In this document: piece by piece, positions 1-8,919 of the stretch
Layout of the letters: each line of letters begins with the position of its first letter
How positions within the stretch are numbered: the stretch's first letter is position 1
Source: Steroidobacter agaridevorans
GTDB taxonomy: Bacteria > Pseudomonadota > Gammaproteobacteria > Steroidobacterales > Steroidobacteraceae
NCBI RefSeq assembly: GCF_009932555.1
Contig: NZ_BLJO01000014.1
Location: 673 to 52,795 of the forward strand
Direction of reading: 5' to 3'
DNA length: 52,123 nt
The notes under the pieces: generated by a model
The model's input: only the letters and a program-made list of their open reading frames with translations
The model's database searches: none
What the model was told of the DNA's origin: nothing
Translations under genes and position numbers: made by a program

Positions 1-762
1 CGAAGCGGTCGTGTTCTGGATCATGTTGCCCAAGTTGTTGTACACGTGATCGAGACGGTTCGAAGCAGCACCGAGCTGCGCGCGCACCGTGCCGACCGCC
101 GCGATGGCGTCGTTGATGTCCGTGATGACGGTGTTGGCACCCGACAACTCCGTGCCGGCGGTGGTCGGCGCCGTCGTCGCGTAGAAGGAGCTGACGGCCG
201 CAAGAGCGTCGCCCAGATCGGCCAGGCCGGTTTCAGCATCGACCACCATCGTCTCGTTCTCGCTGGCGCCGATCTGGAACGTGATACCGCCCGCCGTGCC
301 CAGCAGGCCCGCAGCCGCAGCCGCACCCGGCAACGTCACGCCGTCGTCGGTGAACAGCGTCGCGCCGCCGAACGAGGTGCTCTTGAAGATGTTCGCAACT
401 TCAGCGCCGAGCGCGTCATATTCAGCCTGCAGCGCTTCCACGTCGTCGGTCGTCGAAGAGGCGTTGAAGGCTTCGGTCGCAAGGTCCTTCATACGCAGCA
501 GCACGTTGGTCAATTCCGAGAACGCGCCTTCGGCCGTCTGCATCATGGAGATGCCGTTCTGCGTGTTGCGCTGAGCGACCGACATGCCCCGGGCCTGCGC
601 ATCGAGACGGGTCGCGATCTGCAAGCCGGCAGCGTCGTCCATCGCGCTGTTCACGCGGAAGCCGGTGCCGAGGCGGGTCAGCGAGGTGGTCAGGGCCTTC
701 TGCGTGTTGCCGACCGAATTCTGCGACGACAGCGCCGCAGCGTTAGTGTGAAGAGAAAGCAT
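1..762 (-). CDS. fliC: Flagellin, 5' part (gene runs off the left edge)
   Basis: Structural subunit of the flagellar filament, exported through the flagellar type III apparatus. The 254 visible residues begin MLSLHTNAAALSSQNSVG and continue through the conserved N-terminal D0/D1 helices, with the hallmark segments LGTGFRVNSAMDDAAGLQIA and AQRNTQNGISMMQTAEGA. A short variable middle follows, then the start of the C-terminal D1 helix (VRAQLGAASNRLDHVYNNLG). Only about 40-50 residues of the C-terminal D0 helix should be missing, so the whole protein is near 300 residues, a short flagellin. The start at 762 has a CAGGAG ribosome site. A CRP-like palindrome lies about 110 bases upstream; I could not see a convincing sigma-28 promoter. 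Confident as a flagellin; the exact symbol (fliC/flaA/lafA) is a convention. Confidence 0.95.
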   Translation of the reverse strand, partial: MLSLHTNAAALSSQNSVGNTQKALTTSLTRLGTGFRVNSAMDDAAGLQIATRLDAQARGMSVAQRNTQNGISMMQTAEGAFSELTNVLLRMKDLATEAFNASSTTDDVEALQAEYDALGAEVANIFKSTSFGGATLFTDDGVTLPGAAAAAGLLGTAGGITFQIGASENETMVVDAETGLADLGDALAAVSSFYATTAPTTAGTELSGANTVITDINDAIAAVGTVRAQLGAASNRLDHVYNNLGNMIQNTTAS

Positions 763-871
763 GTCTGAAACTCCTGGTGGTTGTCGTCTTGAGCGCGACA
801 CCATCGGTTCCGCGCGCCCTCAGTCGTTGAAGGCGGCGGCCCGTTCGGAGTTCTTAAACAGCGAAGAGTTT

Positions 872-887
872 TGTGACGACCGTCACA
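872..887. promoter_or_regulatory. CRP/Vfr/Clp-type binding site upstream of flagellin
   Basis: TGTGA-N6-TCACA, a perfect match to the core CRP-family half-sites, flanked by T-rich sequence. It overlaps the 3' end of prpF and lies about 110 bases upstream of the flagellin start. Binding is inferred from the motif only. Confidence 0.45.
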
Positions 888-2070
888 TTTGTGCGGGCAC
901 CCGGACCCAACCTTCCATGAGTACGCGCGCGCTGCGGCTCATGATGGCCTTCGTGACCGTCCACTCGCCATCGACCTTGCCGGCTTCGGCGCCCACGCGC
1001 AGCGTGCCCGACGGATGGCCGAAGCGAACGGTATTCCGCTCTCCTCCGCCCGCCGCCAGATTCACCAGCGTTCCGGGGATCGCAGCCGCCGTGCCGATCG
1101 CAACAGCCGCCGTGCCCATCATCGCGTGATGCAGCTTGCCCATCGAGAGCGCGCGCACGAGCAGATCGATCTCGCTGGCCTGCACGTGCTTGCCGCTGGA
1201 AGAAACATAGCTCTTCGGCGGTGCAACGAACGCAACCTTCGGCGTGTGCTGACGCTTCGCCGCTTCTTCGAGCGTCTTGATCAGCCCCATGCGAATGGCG
1301 CCGTGCGCGCGGATGTTTTCAAACATCGCGAGCGCCTTGCCGTCGCCGTTGATGGCTTCCTGCAGTTCCATGCCGGTGTAGCCGATGGCATCGGCGTTCA
1401 CGAAGATGGTCGGAATGCCGGCGTTGATCATGGTCGCCCTCAAGGTGCCGACGCCCGGCACCTCGAGATCGTCGACCAGGTTGCCGGTCGGAAACATCGA
1501 GCCGCCCGCGCCTTCTTCGTCCGCGGCCGGGTTGAGAAATTCGAGCTGCACTTCGGCGGCCGGGAACGTCACGCCGTCCAGCTCGAAATCGCCCGTCTCC
1601 TGCACGACGCCATCGGTGATCGGCACGTGCGCGACGATGGTCTTGCCGATGTTCGCCTGCCAGACGCGCACCACGACCGTGCCATTCCTGGGAATCCGGC
1701 TGGGATCGATCAACCCATTGCTGATCGCGAACGGCCCGACCGCGGCCGACAGGTTGCCGCAGTTGCCGCTCCAATCGACGAACGGTTTGTCGATGGACAC
1801 CTGGCCGAACAAATAATCGATGTCGTGATCCGCCTTTGTGCTCTTCGACAGGATCACGGTCTTGCTGGTGCTCGAGGTCGCACCCCCCATGCCATCGATC
1901 TGCTTGCCGTACGGATCGGGGCTGCCAATGACACGCTGAAGGAGTGCATCACGGGCCGGGCCAGGCGCCTGAGCCGCCGCAGGCAGATCCTGCAGGCGGA
2001 AGAACACTCCCTTGCTCGTGCCGCCACGCATGTAGGTGGCGGGGATTTTGATTTGCGGTGCGTGGGCCAT
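883..2070 (-). CDS. prpF: 2-methylaconitate isomerase PrpF
   Basis: PrpF isomerises the trans/cis forms of 2-methylaconitate, so that AcnD and PrpF together replace PrpD in the methylcitrate cycle for propionate. The 395-residue protein is full length for the family. It begins MAHAPQIKIPATYMRGGTSK; the RGGTSKGVFF motif is the family's N-terminal signature, and a second diaminopimelate-epimerase-like half follows (VDWSGNCGNLSAAVG around residue 100). The start lies 3 bases after the acnD stop, so the two are translated as one operon. It is the last gene of prpB-prpC-acnD-prpF. The stop codon falls inside a CRP-like palindrome. No anomaly seen. Confidence 0.95.
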   Translation of the reverse strand: MAHAPQIKIPATYMRGGTSKGVFFRLQDLPAAAQAPGPARDALLQRVIGSPDPYGKQIDGMGGATSSTSKTVILSKSTKADHDIDYLFGQVSIDKPFVDWSGNCGNLSAAVGPFAISNGLIDPSRIPRNGTVVVRVWQANIGKTIVAHVPITDGVVQETGDFELDGVTFPAAEVQLEFLNPAADEEGAGGSMFPTGNLVDDLEVPGVGTLRATMINAGIPTIFVNADAIGYTGMELQEAINGDGKALAMFENIRAHGAIRMGLIKTLEEAAKRQHTPKVAFVAPPKSYVSSSGKHVQASEIDLLVRALSMGKLHHAMMGTAAVAIGTAAAIPGTLVNLAAGGGERNTVRFGHPSGTLRVGAEAGKVDGEWTVTKAIMSRSARVLMEGWVRVPAQM

Positions 2071-2073
2071 GCG

Positions 2074-4668
2074 CTATGCCACCTTCGAGGACTCGAGGAA
2101 GTCTTGAGCGAACCGTTGCAGCACACCGCCAGCCTCGTAGATGGAGACTTCTTCGGCGGTGTCCAGCCGGCAGGTGACCGGCACTTCGACACGTTCGCCG
2201 TTGCGGCGATGAATGACCAGCGTCAGATCCGCACGCGGCTTGCGCTCGCCAACGACGTCATAAGTTTCGGTGCCGTCGATGTTGAAGGTCTTGCGATTCA
2301 CGCCCGGCTTGAACTCCAACGGCAGCACGCCCATGCCGATCAGGTTCGTGCGATGGATGCGCTCGAAGCCTTCGGCGACGATGGCTTCCACGCCCGCGAG
2401 ACGCACGCCCTTGGCCGCCCAGTCGCGCGATGAGCCCTGACCGTAGTCCGCGCCGGCGATGATGATGAGCGGCTGCTTGCGCTCCATGTAGGTCTCGATC
2501 GCTTCCCACATACGCGTGACTTTGCCTTCCGGCTCAATGCGCGCGAGCGAGCCCTTCTTGACCTGGCCATCGACGACGGCCATTTCATTGACCAGCTGCG
2601 GATTGGCAAACGTCGCACGCTGCGCGGTCAAGTGATCGCCACGATGCGTCGCATAGGAATTGAAGTCTTCCTCGGGCAAGCCCATCTTCGCGAGATACTC
2701 ACCGGCGGCGCTGTCGAGCAGGATCGCATTCGACGGCGACAGATGATCCGTCGTGATGTTATCGGGCAGCACCGCCAGCGGACGCATGCCCTTCAATGTG
2801 CGCTCACCCGCAAGCGCGCCTTCCCAATACGGCGGACGGCGGATGTACGTGCTCTGCGGCCGCCAGTTGTACAGCGGGCTGATCTTCACAGCGCTCGCGC
2901 CGCTGGCCTTGAACATCGGCTCGTAGACAGCGCGGAAGTGCTCGGGTTTGACGCTCTTGGCGACGATGGCGTCGATCTCCGCGTCGCTCGGCCAGAGGTC
3001 TTTCAGATAGACCGGCTTGCCACTCTTATCGTGGCCCAGCACGTCCTTCTCGATATCGAACCGGATGGTGCCGGCGATGGCGTAAGCCACCACCAGCGGC
3101 GGCGATGCAAGGAACGCCTGTTTCGCATACGGATGAATGCGGCCGTCGAAATTGCGATTGCCGGAGAGCACCGCCGTCGCATACAGATCGCGGTCGATGA
3201 TCTCCTGCTGGATCTTCGGATCGAGCGCACCCGACATGCCGTTACACGTCGTGCAGGCAAACGCGACGATGCCGAAGCCCAGGCTTTCCAGATCGGGCAG
3301 CAGCTGCGCCTCTTCCAGATACAACTGCACCGCCTTCGATCCGGGCGCGAGCGAAGACTTCACCCACGGTTTGCGAGTGAGACCACGAGCATTGGCGTTG
3401 CGAGCGAGCAGGCCCGCAGCGATGACGTTGCGCGGGTTGCTGGTATTCGTGCAGCTCGTGATCGCTGCGATGATCACCGCGCCATCCGGCATCTGACCGG
3501 GGACTTCCTCCCACTTGCCTGCGATGCCACGCTTCGCGAGCTCCGTGACCGGCAGGCGCTTGTGCGGATTCGACGGGCCGGCCATGTTACGAACGACGGA
3601 CGACAGATCGAACTTGAGCGTGCGCTCGTATTCGGCGGTCTTCAGGCTGTCGGCCCACAGGCCGGCCTCCTTCGCATAGATCTCCACCAGCTTCACCTGT
3701 TCGTCGGTGCGGCCGGTGAGCTTCAGATAGTCGATGGTCTGCTGGTCGATGAAGAACATCGCCGCCGTGGCGCCGAACTCCGGCGTCATGTTGGAAATGG
3801 TGGCGCGATCGCCCAGCGTCAGCGCCGAAGCGCCTTCGCCGAAGAACTCGATGTAGGCGCCGACGACCTTCTCTTTACGCAGATATTCAGTCAGAGCGAG
3901 CACCACGTCGGTGGCCGTGATGCCCGGCGCCGGCTTGCCCGTCAGCTCGACGCCGACGATGTCCGGCAACCGCATCCAGGAAGCGCGGCCGAGCATCACG
4001 CTCTCCGCTTCCAGACCGCCGACGCCGATGGCGATGACGCCAAGAGCGTCGACGTGCGGAGTGTGACTGTCCGTGCCGACCAGGGTGTCCGGGAACGCAA
4101 CGCCGTCCACCGCATGAATCACCGGCGACATCCGCTCCAGATTGATCTGGTGCATGATGCCGTTGCCCGGCGGAATCACGTCCACGTTCTGGAACGCCAG
4201 CTTGGTCCAGTTGATGAAATGGAAGCGATCGTCGTTGCGACGATCTTCCACCGCCCGGTTCTTCGCGAACGCATCCTTGTCGTAGCCGCCGTACTCGACC
4301 GCCAGCGAGTGATCGACGATCAGCTGCGTCGGCACGACCGGATTGATCTGCGAAGGATCGCCACCCTTGTCCGCAATGGCATCGCGCAGGCCCGCGAGGT
4401 CCACCAACGCCGTCTGCCCCAGGATGTCGTGACACACCACGCGAGCCGGAAACCACGGGAAATCGAGATCCCGCTTGCGCTCGATGAGCTGCTTCAACGA
4501 CGCGGTAAGCGTCGCTGGATCGCAGCGACGCACCAGGTTCTCGGCATGCACACGCGAGGTGTACGGCAACTTGGCATAGGCGCCCGGCTGGATCGCATCG
4601 ACCGCGGCGCGCGTGTCGAAATAATCCAGCTGGGTTCCGGGAAGACGTTTGCGATAGGCGGTATTCAT
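2074..4668 (-). CDS. acnD: Fe/S-dependent 2-methylcitrate dehydratase AcnD
   Basis: Aconitase-family enzyme that dehydrates 2-methylcitrate to 2-methylaconitate in the cytoplasm. It has 864 residues, matching AcnD. The three cluster-ligand cysteines are visible in ITSCTNTSNPRNV and FACTTCNGMSGAL (aconitase CTNTSNP and CxxCNG signatures). The C-terminal swivel domain contains GADYGQGSSRDWAAKG and GMGVLPLEF. The N-terminus, MNTAYRKRLPGTQLDYFDTR, is typical of AcnD rather than of housekeeping AcnA/AcnB. The start has AAGG five bases upstream. It sits 44 bases after prpC and 3 bases before prpF. AcnD always works with PrpF, which is present; no prpD is seen. Confidence 0.96.
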   Translation of the reverse strand: MNTAYRKRLPGTQLDYFDTRAAVDAIQPGAYAKLPYTSRVHAENLVRRCDPATLTASLKQLIERKRDLDFPWFPARVVCHDILGQTALVDLAGLRDAIADKGGDPSQINPVVPTQLIVDHSLAVEYGGYDKDAFAKNRAVEDRRNDDRFHFINWTKLAFQNVDVIPPGNGIMHQINLERMSPVIHAVDGVAFPDTLVGTDSHTPHVDALGVIAIGVGGLEAESVMLGRASWMRLPDIVGVELTGKPAPGITATDVVLALTEYLRKEKVVGAYIEFFGEGASALTLGDRATISNMTPEFGATAAMFFIDQQTIDYLKLTGRTDEQVKLVEIYAKEAGLWADSLKTAEYERTLKFDLSSVVRNMAGPSNPHKRLPVTELAKRGIAGKWEEVPGQMPDGAVIIAAITSCTNTSNPRNVIAAGLLARNANARGLTRKPWVKSSLAPGSKAVQLYLEEAQLLPDLESLGFGIVAFACTTCNGMSGALDPKIQQEIIDRDLYATAVLSGNRNFDGRIHPYAKQAFLASPPLVVAYAIAGTIRFDIEKDVLGHDKSGKPVYLKDLWPSDAEIDAIVAKSVKPEHFRAVYEPMFKASGASAVKISPLYNWRPQSTYIRRPPYWEGALAGERTLKGMRPLAVLPDNITTDHLSPSNAILLDSAAGEYLAKMGLPEEDFNSYATHRGDHLTAQRATFANPQLVNEMAVVDGQVKKGSLARIEPEGKVTRMWEAIETYMERKQPLIIIAGADYGQGSSRDWAAKGVRLAGVEAIVAEGFERIHRTNLIGMGVLPLEFKPGVNRKTFNIDGTETYDVVGERKPRADLTLVIHRRNGERVEVPVTCRLDTAEEVSIYEAGGVLQRFAQDFLESSKVA

Positions 4669-4712
4669 GGGGCCTTGGCGTTGAGCTTGGGCGTTGCTTA
4701 CTTGCGCCGGTC

Positions 4713-5870
4713 TTACTTACGATCAGAGATCGGCAGGAACTTCTGGTCCTCTGGACCGGTGTAGTTGGCGCTCGGACGGATGATCTTACCGTCAATGCGC
4801 TGCTCGATGATGTGGGCGCTCCAGCCCGACGTGCGAGAGATCACGAACAGCGGCGTGAACATGGCGGTGGGCACGCCCATCACGTGGTAGCTGACGGCGC
4901 TGAACCAGTCCAGGTTCGGGAACATCTTCTTGATCTCCCACATCACCGTCTCCAGGCGCTCGGCGATGTCGTACATCTTGGTGTTGCCGGCTTCCTTCGA
5001 CAGATCCAGCGCCACCTGCTTGATCACCTTGTTGCGCGGATCGGAGATCGTGTAGACGGGATGGCCGAAGCCGATCACGACTTCCTTGCGCTCGACGCGG
5101 GCGCGGATGTCCGCCTCCGCTTCGGCCGGCGTGTCGTAGCGCTTCTGGATCTCGAACGCGACTTCGTTGGCGCCGCCGTGCTTCGGACCGCGCAGCGCGC
5201 CGATGCCGCCGCAGATCGCCGAATACATGTCGGAGCCGGTGCCGGCAACGACGCGAGACGTGAAGGTCGAGGCGTTGAACTCGTGCTCGGCGTACAGGAT
5301 CAGCGACGTGTGCATCGCCTTCACCCACGAGCGCGGCGGCTTCTGCTGATGCAACAGGTGCAGGAAATGACCGCCGATGGAGTCTTCATCCGACTCCGTC
5401 TCGATGCGCTTGCCGTTGTGAGCGTAGTGATACCAGTACAGCAGCATCGAGCCGAGCGACGCCATCAGCTTGTCGGCGATGTCGCGCGCGCCCGCATGAT
5501 TGTGATCGTCCTTCTCGGGATTCACGCAGCCGAGCACCGAAACGCCCGTGCGCATCACGTCCATCGGATGCGCCGACGGCGGCAGCTGTTCGAGCGCCGT
5601 CTTCACCGCAGCCGGCAGGCCGCGCAGCGACTTCAGCTTGGTCTTGTACGCCTTCAGCTCGGCGCCCGTGGGCAGCTTGCCGTGCACCAGCAAATGAGCG
5701 ATTTCTTCGAACTCGGACTGAGCCGCCAGATCGAGAATGTCATAGCCGCGATAGTGCAGATCGTTGCCGCTGCGACCGACCGTGCAAAGCGCGGTGTTGC
5801 CGGCGACAGTGCCGGACAGTGCAACTGACTTTTTCGGTTTGAACCCGGGCTGAGTGGGAGCGTCGGTCAT
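4713..5870 (-). CDS. prpC: 2-methylcitrate synthase PrpC
   Basis: Condenses propionyl-CoA with oxaloacetate to 2-methylcitrate, the entry step of the methylcitrate cycle. It has 385 residues, the usual length of this short citrate-synthase type. Active-site regions are visible: [20 protein letters not shown], the [13 protein letters not shown] loop and [15 protein letters not shown] with the second histidine. I chose the ATG at 5870, which has AGGAG seven bases upstream, over an in-frame TTG two codons earlier. The preceding gene is prpB (about 40 bases away). An ordinary citrate synthase is less likely, given the operon and length. Confidence 0.95.
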   Translation of the reverse strand: MTDAPTQPGFKPKKSVALSGTVAGNTALCTVGRSGNDLHYRGYDILDLAAQSEFEEIAHLLVHGKLPTGAELKAYKTKLKSLRGLPAAVKTALEQLPPSAHPMDVMRTGVSVLGCVNPEKDDHNHAGARDIADKLMASLGSMLLYWYHYAHNGKRIETESDEDSIGGHFLHLLHQQKPPRSWVKAMHTSLILYAEHEFNASTFTSRVVAGTGSDMYSAICGGIGALRGPKHGGANEVAFEIQKRYDTPAEAEADIRARVERKEVVIGFGHPVYTISDPRNKVIKQVALDLSKEAGNTKMYDIAERLETVMWEIKKMFPNLDWFSAVSYHVMGVPTAMFTPLFVISRTSGWSAHIIEQRIDGKIIRPSANYTGPEDQKFLPISDRK

Positions 5871-5909
5871 CTTCAATCTCCTGGTCGTTTGTTACTTACG
5901 GCGTCGCGG

Positions 5910-6788
5910 TTATTTCTTGGCCTTGAAGAGCGCATCGAGATGCTGCTCATAGGCGTGATAACCGATGCGCTCATACAGTTCTTCGCGCGTCTGCATCGAG
6001 TCGACGACATTGCGCTGATGGCCATCGCGGCGGATGGCTTCATAAACGTTCTCGGCGGCCTTGTTCATGGCGCGGAAGGCGCTCAGCGGATACAGCACCA
6101 TCGCCACGCCGGCGCTCTTCAGCTCGGGCACGGAGAATAGCGGCGTCTTGCCGAACTCGGTGATATTCGCGAGCACCGGCACCTTCACCGCATCGACGAA
6201 CTTCTGATACGTCGGCAGGTCGTAGGCCGCTTCGGCGAAGATCGCGTCGGCGCCCGCCTCCACGCACTTCACCGAGCGCTCGATCGCGGCATCGATGCCG
6301 AACGAGGCGATCGCGTCGGTGCGCGCGATCAGATAGAAATCGGGATCGGTCTTGGCATCGACCGCGGCCTTGACCCGATCCACCATCTCTTCGGTGGACA
6401 CGAGCTCTTTGCCGGGACGGTGGCCGCAACGCTTCGCGCCGACCTGGTCTTCGATGTGACAGCCGGCAGCGCCGAACTTGATCAGGCTCTTCACGGTGCG
6501 GGCGATGTTGAACGCGCTCGGGCCGAAGCCGGTGTCGATGTCGACGATCAGCGGCAGATCGCACACATCGGTGATGCGACGGATGTCGGTGAGCACGTCA
6601 TCGAGATTGTTGATGCCGAGGTCGGGCATGCCCAGCGAGCCGGCCGCGACACCGCCGCCGGACAGGTAAATCGCGCGATAGCCGGCGCGCTTGGCGAGCA
6701 GCGCATGGTTCGCGTTGATCGTGCCCACGATCTGCAGCGGTTGCTCGGCGGCCAGGGCCGAGCGGAAGTTGGATCCGGCGGATGCCAT
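5910..6788 (-). CDS. prpB: 2-methylisocitrate lyase PrpB
   Basis: Cleaves 2-methylisocitrate to pyruvate and succinate, the last step of propionate oxidation. It has 292 residues, the family's normal size. The isocitrate-lyase/PEP-mutase barrel is clear: [18 protein letters not shown] near the N-terminus, DIDTGFG for the metal site, and [10 protein letters not shown], the K-R/K-C-G-H motif carrying the catalytic cysteine. The ATG at 6788 has a GAGGAG ribosome site. It is the first gene of the operon; its sigma-54 promoter lies about 46-61 bases upstream and is expected to be driven by PrpR. Confidence 0.96.
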   Translation of the reverse strand: MASAGSNFRSALAAEQPLQIVGTINANHALLAKRAGYRAIYLSGGGVAAGSLGMPDLGINNLDDVLTDIRRITDVCDLPLIVDIDTGFGPSAFNIARTVKSLIKFGAAGCHIEDQVGAKRCGHRPGKELVSTEEMVDRVKAAVDAKTDPDFYLIARTDAIASFGIDAAIERSVKCVEAGADAIFAEAAYDLPTYQKFVDAVKVPVLANITEFGKTPLFSVPELKSAGVAMVLYPLSAFRAMNKAAENVYEAIRRDGHQRNVVDSMQTREELYERIGYHAYEQHLDALFKAKK

Positions 6789-6833
6789 GGAAGTCTCCTC
6801 GAAAATGCGGTTGCAGCGGGGTTGCCGAGGGAG

Positions 6834-6849
6834 AGCAAGAGTTATGCCA
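6834..6849 (-). promoter_or_regulatory. Sigma-54 promoter of prpB-prpC-acnD-prpF
   Basis: Read on the minus strand this is TGGCAT-N5-TTGCT, against the consensus TGGCAC-N5-TTGCW, with GG and GC in the required 10-base spacing. Transcription should start near 6824, giving a leader of about 35 bases before prpB. The neighbouring regulator PrpR is a sigma-54 activator, which fits. Confidence 0.8.
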
Positions 6850-6874
6850 CGGACCTCTCGTCAACAAGTGCATC

Positions 6875-6887
6875 TAAGTTATTGATT
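6875..6887 (-). promoter_or_regulatory. IHF site between prp promoter and activator sites
   Basis: On the minus strand the site reads AATCAATAACTTA, a full match to the IHF consensus WATCAANNNNTTR. It lies between the -24/-12 promoter and the GTTTC/GAAAC cluster, where IHF bends DNA at many sigma-54 promoters. Confidence 0.55.
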
Positions 6888-6932
6888 AACTTGGGTCACT
6901 TCATAGGTGTGCCCCGGCGCAGCCGGCTGGCG

Positions 6933-6980
6933 GTTTCACTCTCGAAACAGTACAGTTTCAGGCTGCAACATTGATGAAAC
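6933..6980. promoter_or_regulatory. Phased GTTTC/GAAAC activator sites (putative PrpR UAS)
   Basis: GTTTC at 6933, GAAAC at 6944, GTTTC at 6955 and GAAAC at 6976. The starts are spaced 11, 11 and 21 bases, so all four lie on one face of the helix and form inverted-repeat pairs. They sit about 85-145 bases upstream of the sigma-54 promoter and end just before the prpR start, so PrpR may also control its own gene. Confidence 0.55.
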
Positions 6981-6987
6981 TGTTGTC

Positions 6988-8919
6988 ATGAACGCCCAGG
7001 TCGCCCGCTCCAATGACCCGCTCCGCATCGTCGCCGTCGGCCTGCATCGGCTGAAGGACCTGTTCCGCGACCTTGCCCCCACCTACGCGCAGGTCGCCCG
7101 CGTCGAGGTGCTCGACAGCGGCTTCGAGACCGCGGTCGACACTATTAATGAGCTGAGCCGCCAGCAGCCCATCGACGTGCTCGTGGCCGCGGGCTCCAAC
7201 GGCGCCTACCTTCGACAGCACATCGAGCTGCCAGTGGTGCTGGTTCGCGTCGGCGGCTTCGACATCCTGAGTGCGCTCGGTCGGGCTCGCAGCATCTCGT
7301 CGCGGATCGCGCTCGTGACGCACGGCGCCCTGCCTGTCGAGCTGGAACGGTTCAATGAGTTGTTCGGCTTGGGCATCGAGCAGCGGAGCTATCGAACCAC
7401 GGACGACGCGAGAAACTGTGTGCTCGAGCTGCGGGCGCGTGGCATCGAAGTCGTGGTCGCGCCTGGCTTGATCGCGGATCTCGCCGAAGCGGCCGGCATG
7501 GCCAGCGTCTTTCTCTACTCCGAAGACGCTGTCCGTGAGGCGCTCGACGATGCGGTCGAAATGGCTCGCTTGTCGCACATGGAAGGCGCCAAACGCGAAC
7601 GTTTGAATACGATTCTCGGCCAGCTGCGCGACGGCGTGGTCGCGGTCGATATGGACGAGCGGATCGAGATTTTGAATCCCGCCATGGCGCGGCTGTTGGA
7701 GCGGCCCGCTCCAGAGCTCATCGGGCTCAAGCTCAGCGATATCGCGCCGGAGCTTTCGCTCACACGCACCCTGCGTGAGCCACGTGCGGAGATCGACGAA
7801 TTGCAGAAGATTGGCGCGCGCGCGGTGCTCACGAGTCGGCTGCCGATCACAGAACAAGGCACGCAGACCGGCGCAGTGCTCACCTGCCAGGATCCCGAAT
7901 CGATTCAACGCGTCGATCGCGACCTGCGCGCCCGGCGTCACAAGCCGGCGGCGAATGTTCGCTATCGGCTGACGGATCTGGTCGGCACGACTCCAGGCAT
8001 CGTGCACACTCGATCGCTGGCGGCTCAGTACGCTCGCAGCGATGCGACCGTGCTGATCTTCGGCGAAAGCGGCACTGGCAAAGAACTGCTCGCTCAAGGC
8101 ATCCATGTCGCAAGCAAGCGGGCGAATCAGCCTTTCATCGCCATCAACTGCGGCGCCTTTCCGGAGTCGCTGCTGGAGAGCGAGCTGTTCGGTTACGAGG
8201 AAGGTGCTTTTACCGGCGCGCGCCGCGGCGGCAAGCTCGGCTTGTTCGAAGCCGCCCACACCGGCACGATCTTTCTGGACGAGATCGGCGAGATGCCGGT
8301 GTCTCTGCAAACCCGCCTGCTACGCGTGCTGCAGGAGAAAGAAATATTGCGAGTCGGCGCGATCGAACCGACTCGCGTCGACGTTCGCGTCATTGCCGCC
8401 ACCCATCGCGATCTGACGGAGCGCATCGTCACCGGCGACTTCCGACGGGACCTCTACTATCGGCTCAATATCCTGCGTTTGGAATTGCCTGGCCTGCGCG
8501 ATCGTCGGCAGGATCTGCCCGAGCTCGTGGCTCACCTGGGGCGCAAGATCGCCCTGCGAACAAGCATCGATATTACGAACGACCCGCGAGTACAGAAGCT
8601 GCTGGATGCGGCGTGGAACTACGAATGGCCCGGCAACGTGCGCGAGCTGGAGAACTTGCTGGAGCGAGTGGCGATGCTCGCGAGCCCGAACGACGCGACG
8701 CTCAGTGACGTGCAACTGCGGGAATTGATGCCCGAGATCTCAGCGCCGACACCGAGCAAAGTCGTCGCATCCATCGCCGCGCATCGCGCCGAATCCGAGA
8801 CCGAGTTGATTCGGCGCGTGCTCGAGGAGAGCGACGGCTCTTACGCCAAAGCGAGCGTGCGACTGGGGATCAGTCGCACGACGCTGTGGCGCAAGCTCAA
8901 AAAGCAATCCCCGTCCTAG
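6988..8919 (+). CDS. prpR: Propionate catabolism sigma-54 activator PrpR
   Basis: Transcription activator that senses 2-methylcitrate and drives the divergent prp operon with sigma-54 RNA polymerase. The 643-residue protein has an N-terminal PrpR sensor domain (LRIVAVGLHRLKDLFRDLAP onward, to about residue 195), a PAS-like linker (VVAVDMDERIEILNPAMARL), an AAA+ domain and a C-terminal Fis-type helix-turn-helix (SYAKASVRLGISRTTLWRKL). Walker A GESGTGKE begins at residue 359, and the sigma-54 contact loop GAFTGA is at 406, so it should be a true sigma-54 activator. I took the ATG at 6988; the frame is open upstream but runs through the activator-site cluster. Its last 23 bases overlap the convergent peptidase gene. 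Confidence 0.94.
   Translation: MNAQVARSNDPLRIVAVGLHRLKDLFRDLAPTYAQVARVEVLDSGFETAVDTINELSRQQPIDVLVAAGSNGAYLRQHIELPVVLVRVGGFDILSALGRARSISSRIALVTHGALPVELERFNELFGLGIEQRSYRTTDDARNCVLELRARGIEVVVAPGLIADLAEAAGMASVFLYSEDAVREALDDAVEMARLSHMEGAKRERLNTILGQLRDGVVAVDMDERIEILNPAMARLLERPAPELIGLKLSDIAPELSLTRTLREPRAEIDELQKIGARAVLTSRLPITEQGTQTGAVLTCQDPESIQRVDRDLRARRHKPAANVRYRLTDLVGTTPGIVHTRSLAAQYARSDATVLIFGESGTGKELLAQGIHVASKRANQPFIAINCGAFPESLLESELFGYEEGAFTGARRGGKLGLFEAAHTGTIFLDEIGEMPVSLQTRLLRVLQEKEILRVGAIEPTRVDVRVIAATHRDLTERIVTGDFRRDLYYRLNILRLELPGLRDRRQDLPELVAHLGRKIALRTSIDITNDPRVQKLLDAAWNYEWPGNVRELENLLERVAMLASPNDATLSDVQLRELMPEISAPTPSKVVASIAAHRAESETELIRRVLEESDGSYAKASVRLGISRTTLWRKLKKQSPS

Noticed and set aside
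763-871. Sigma-28 or sigma-54 promoter for the flagellin gene
   Set aside because: No sequence close to TAAA-N15-GCCGATAA or TGGCAC-N5-TTGC with correct spacing in the 120-base gap.
2632-4764. 710-codon open frame antisense to acnD (and similar long frames at 889-2433, 9041-10981, 11953-13770, 22866-24683, 36406-38607)
   Set aside because: Arginine/histidine-rich translations with no family features, lying antisense to strongly recognised genes; typical shadows in GC-rich DNA.
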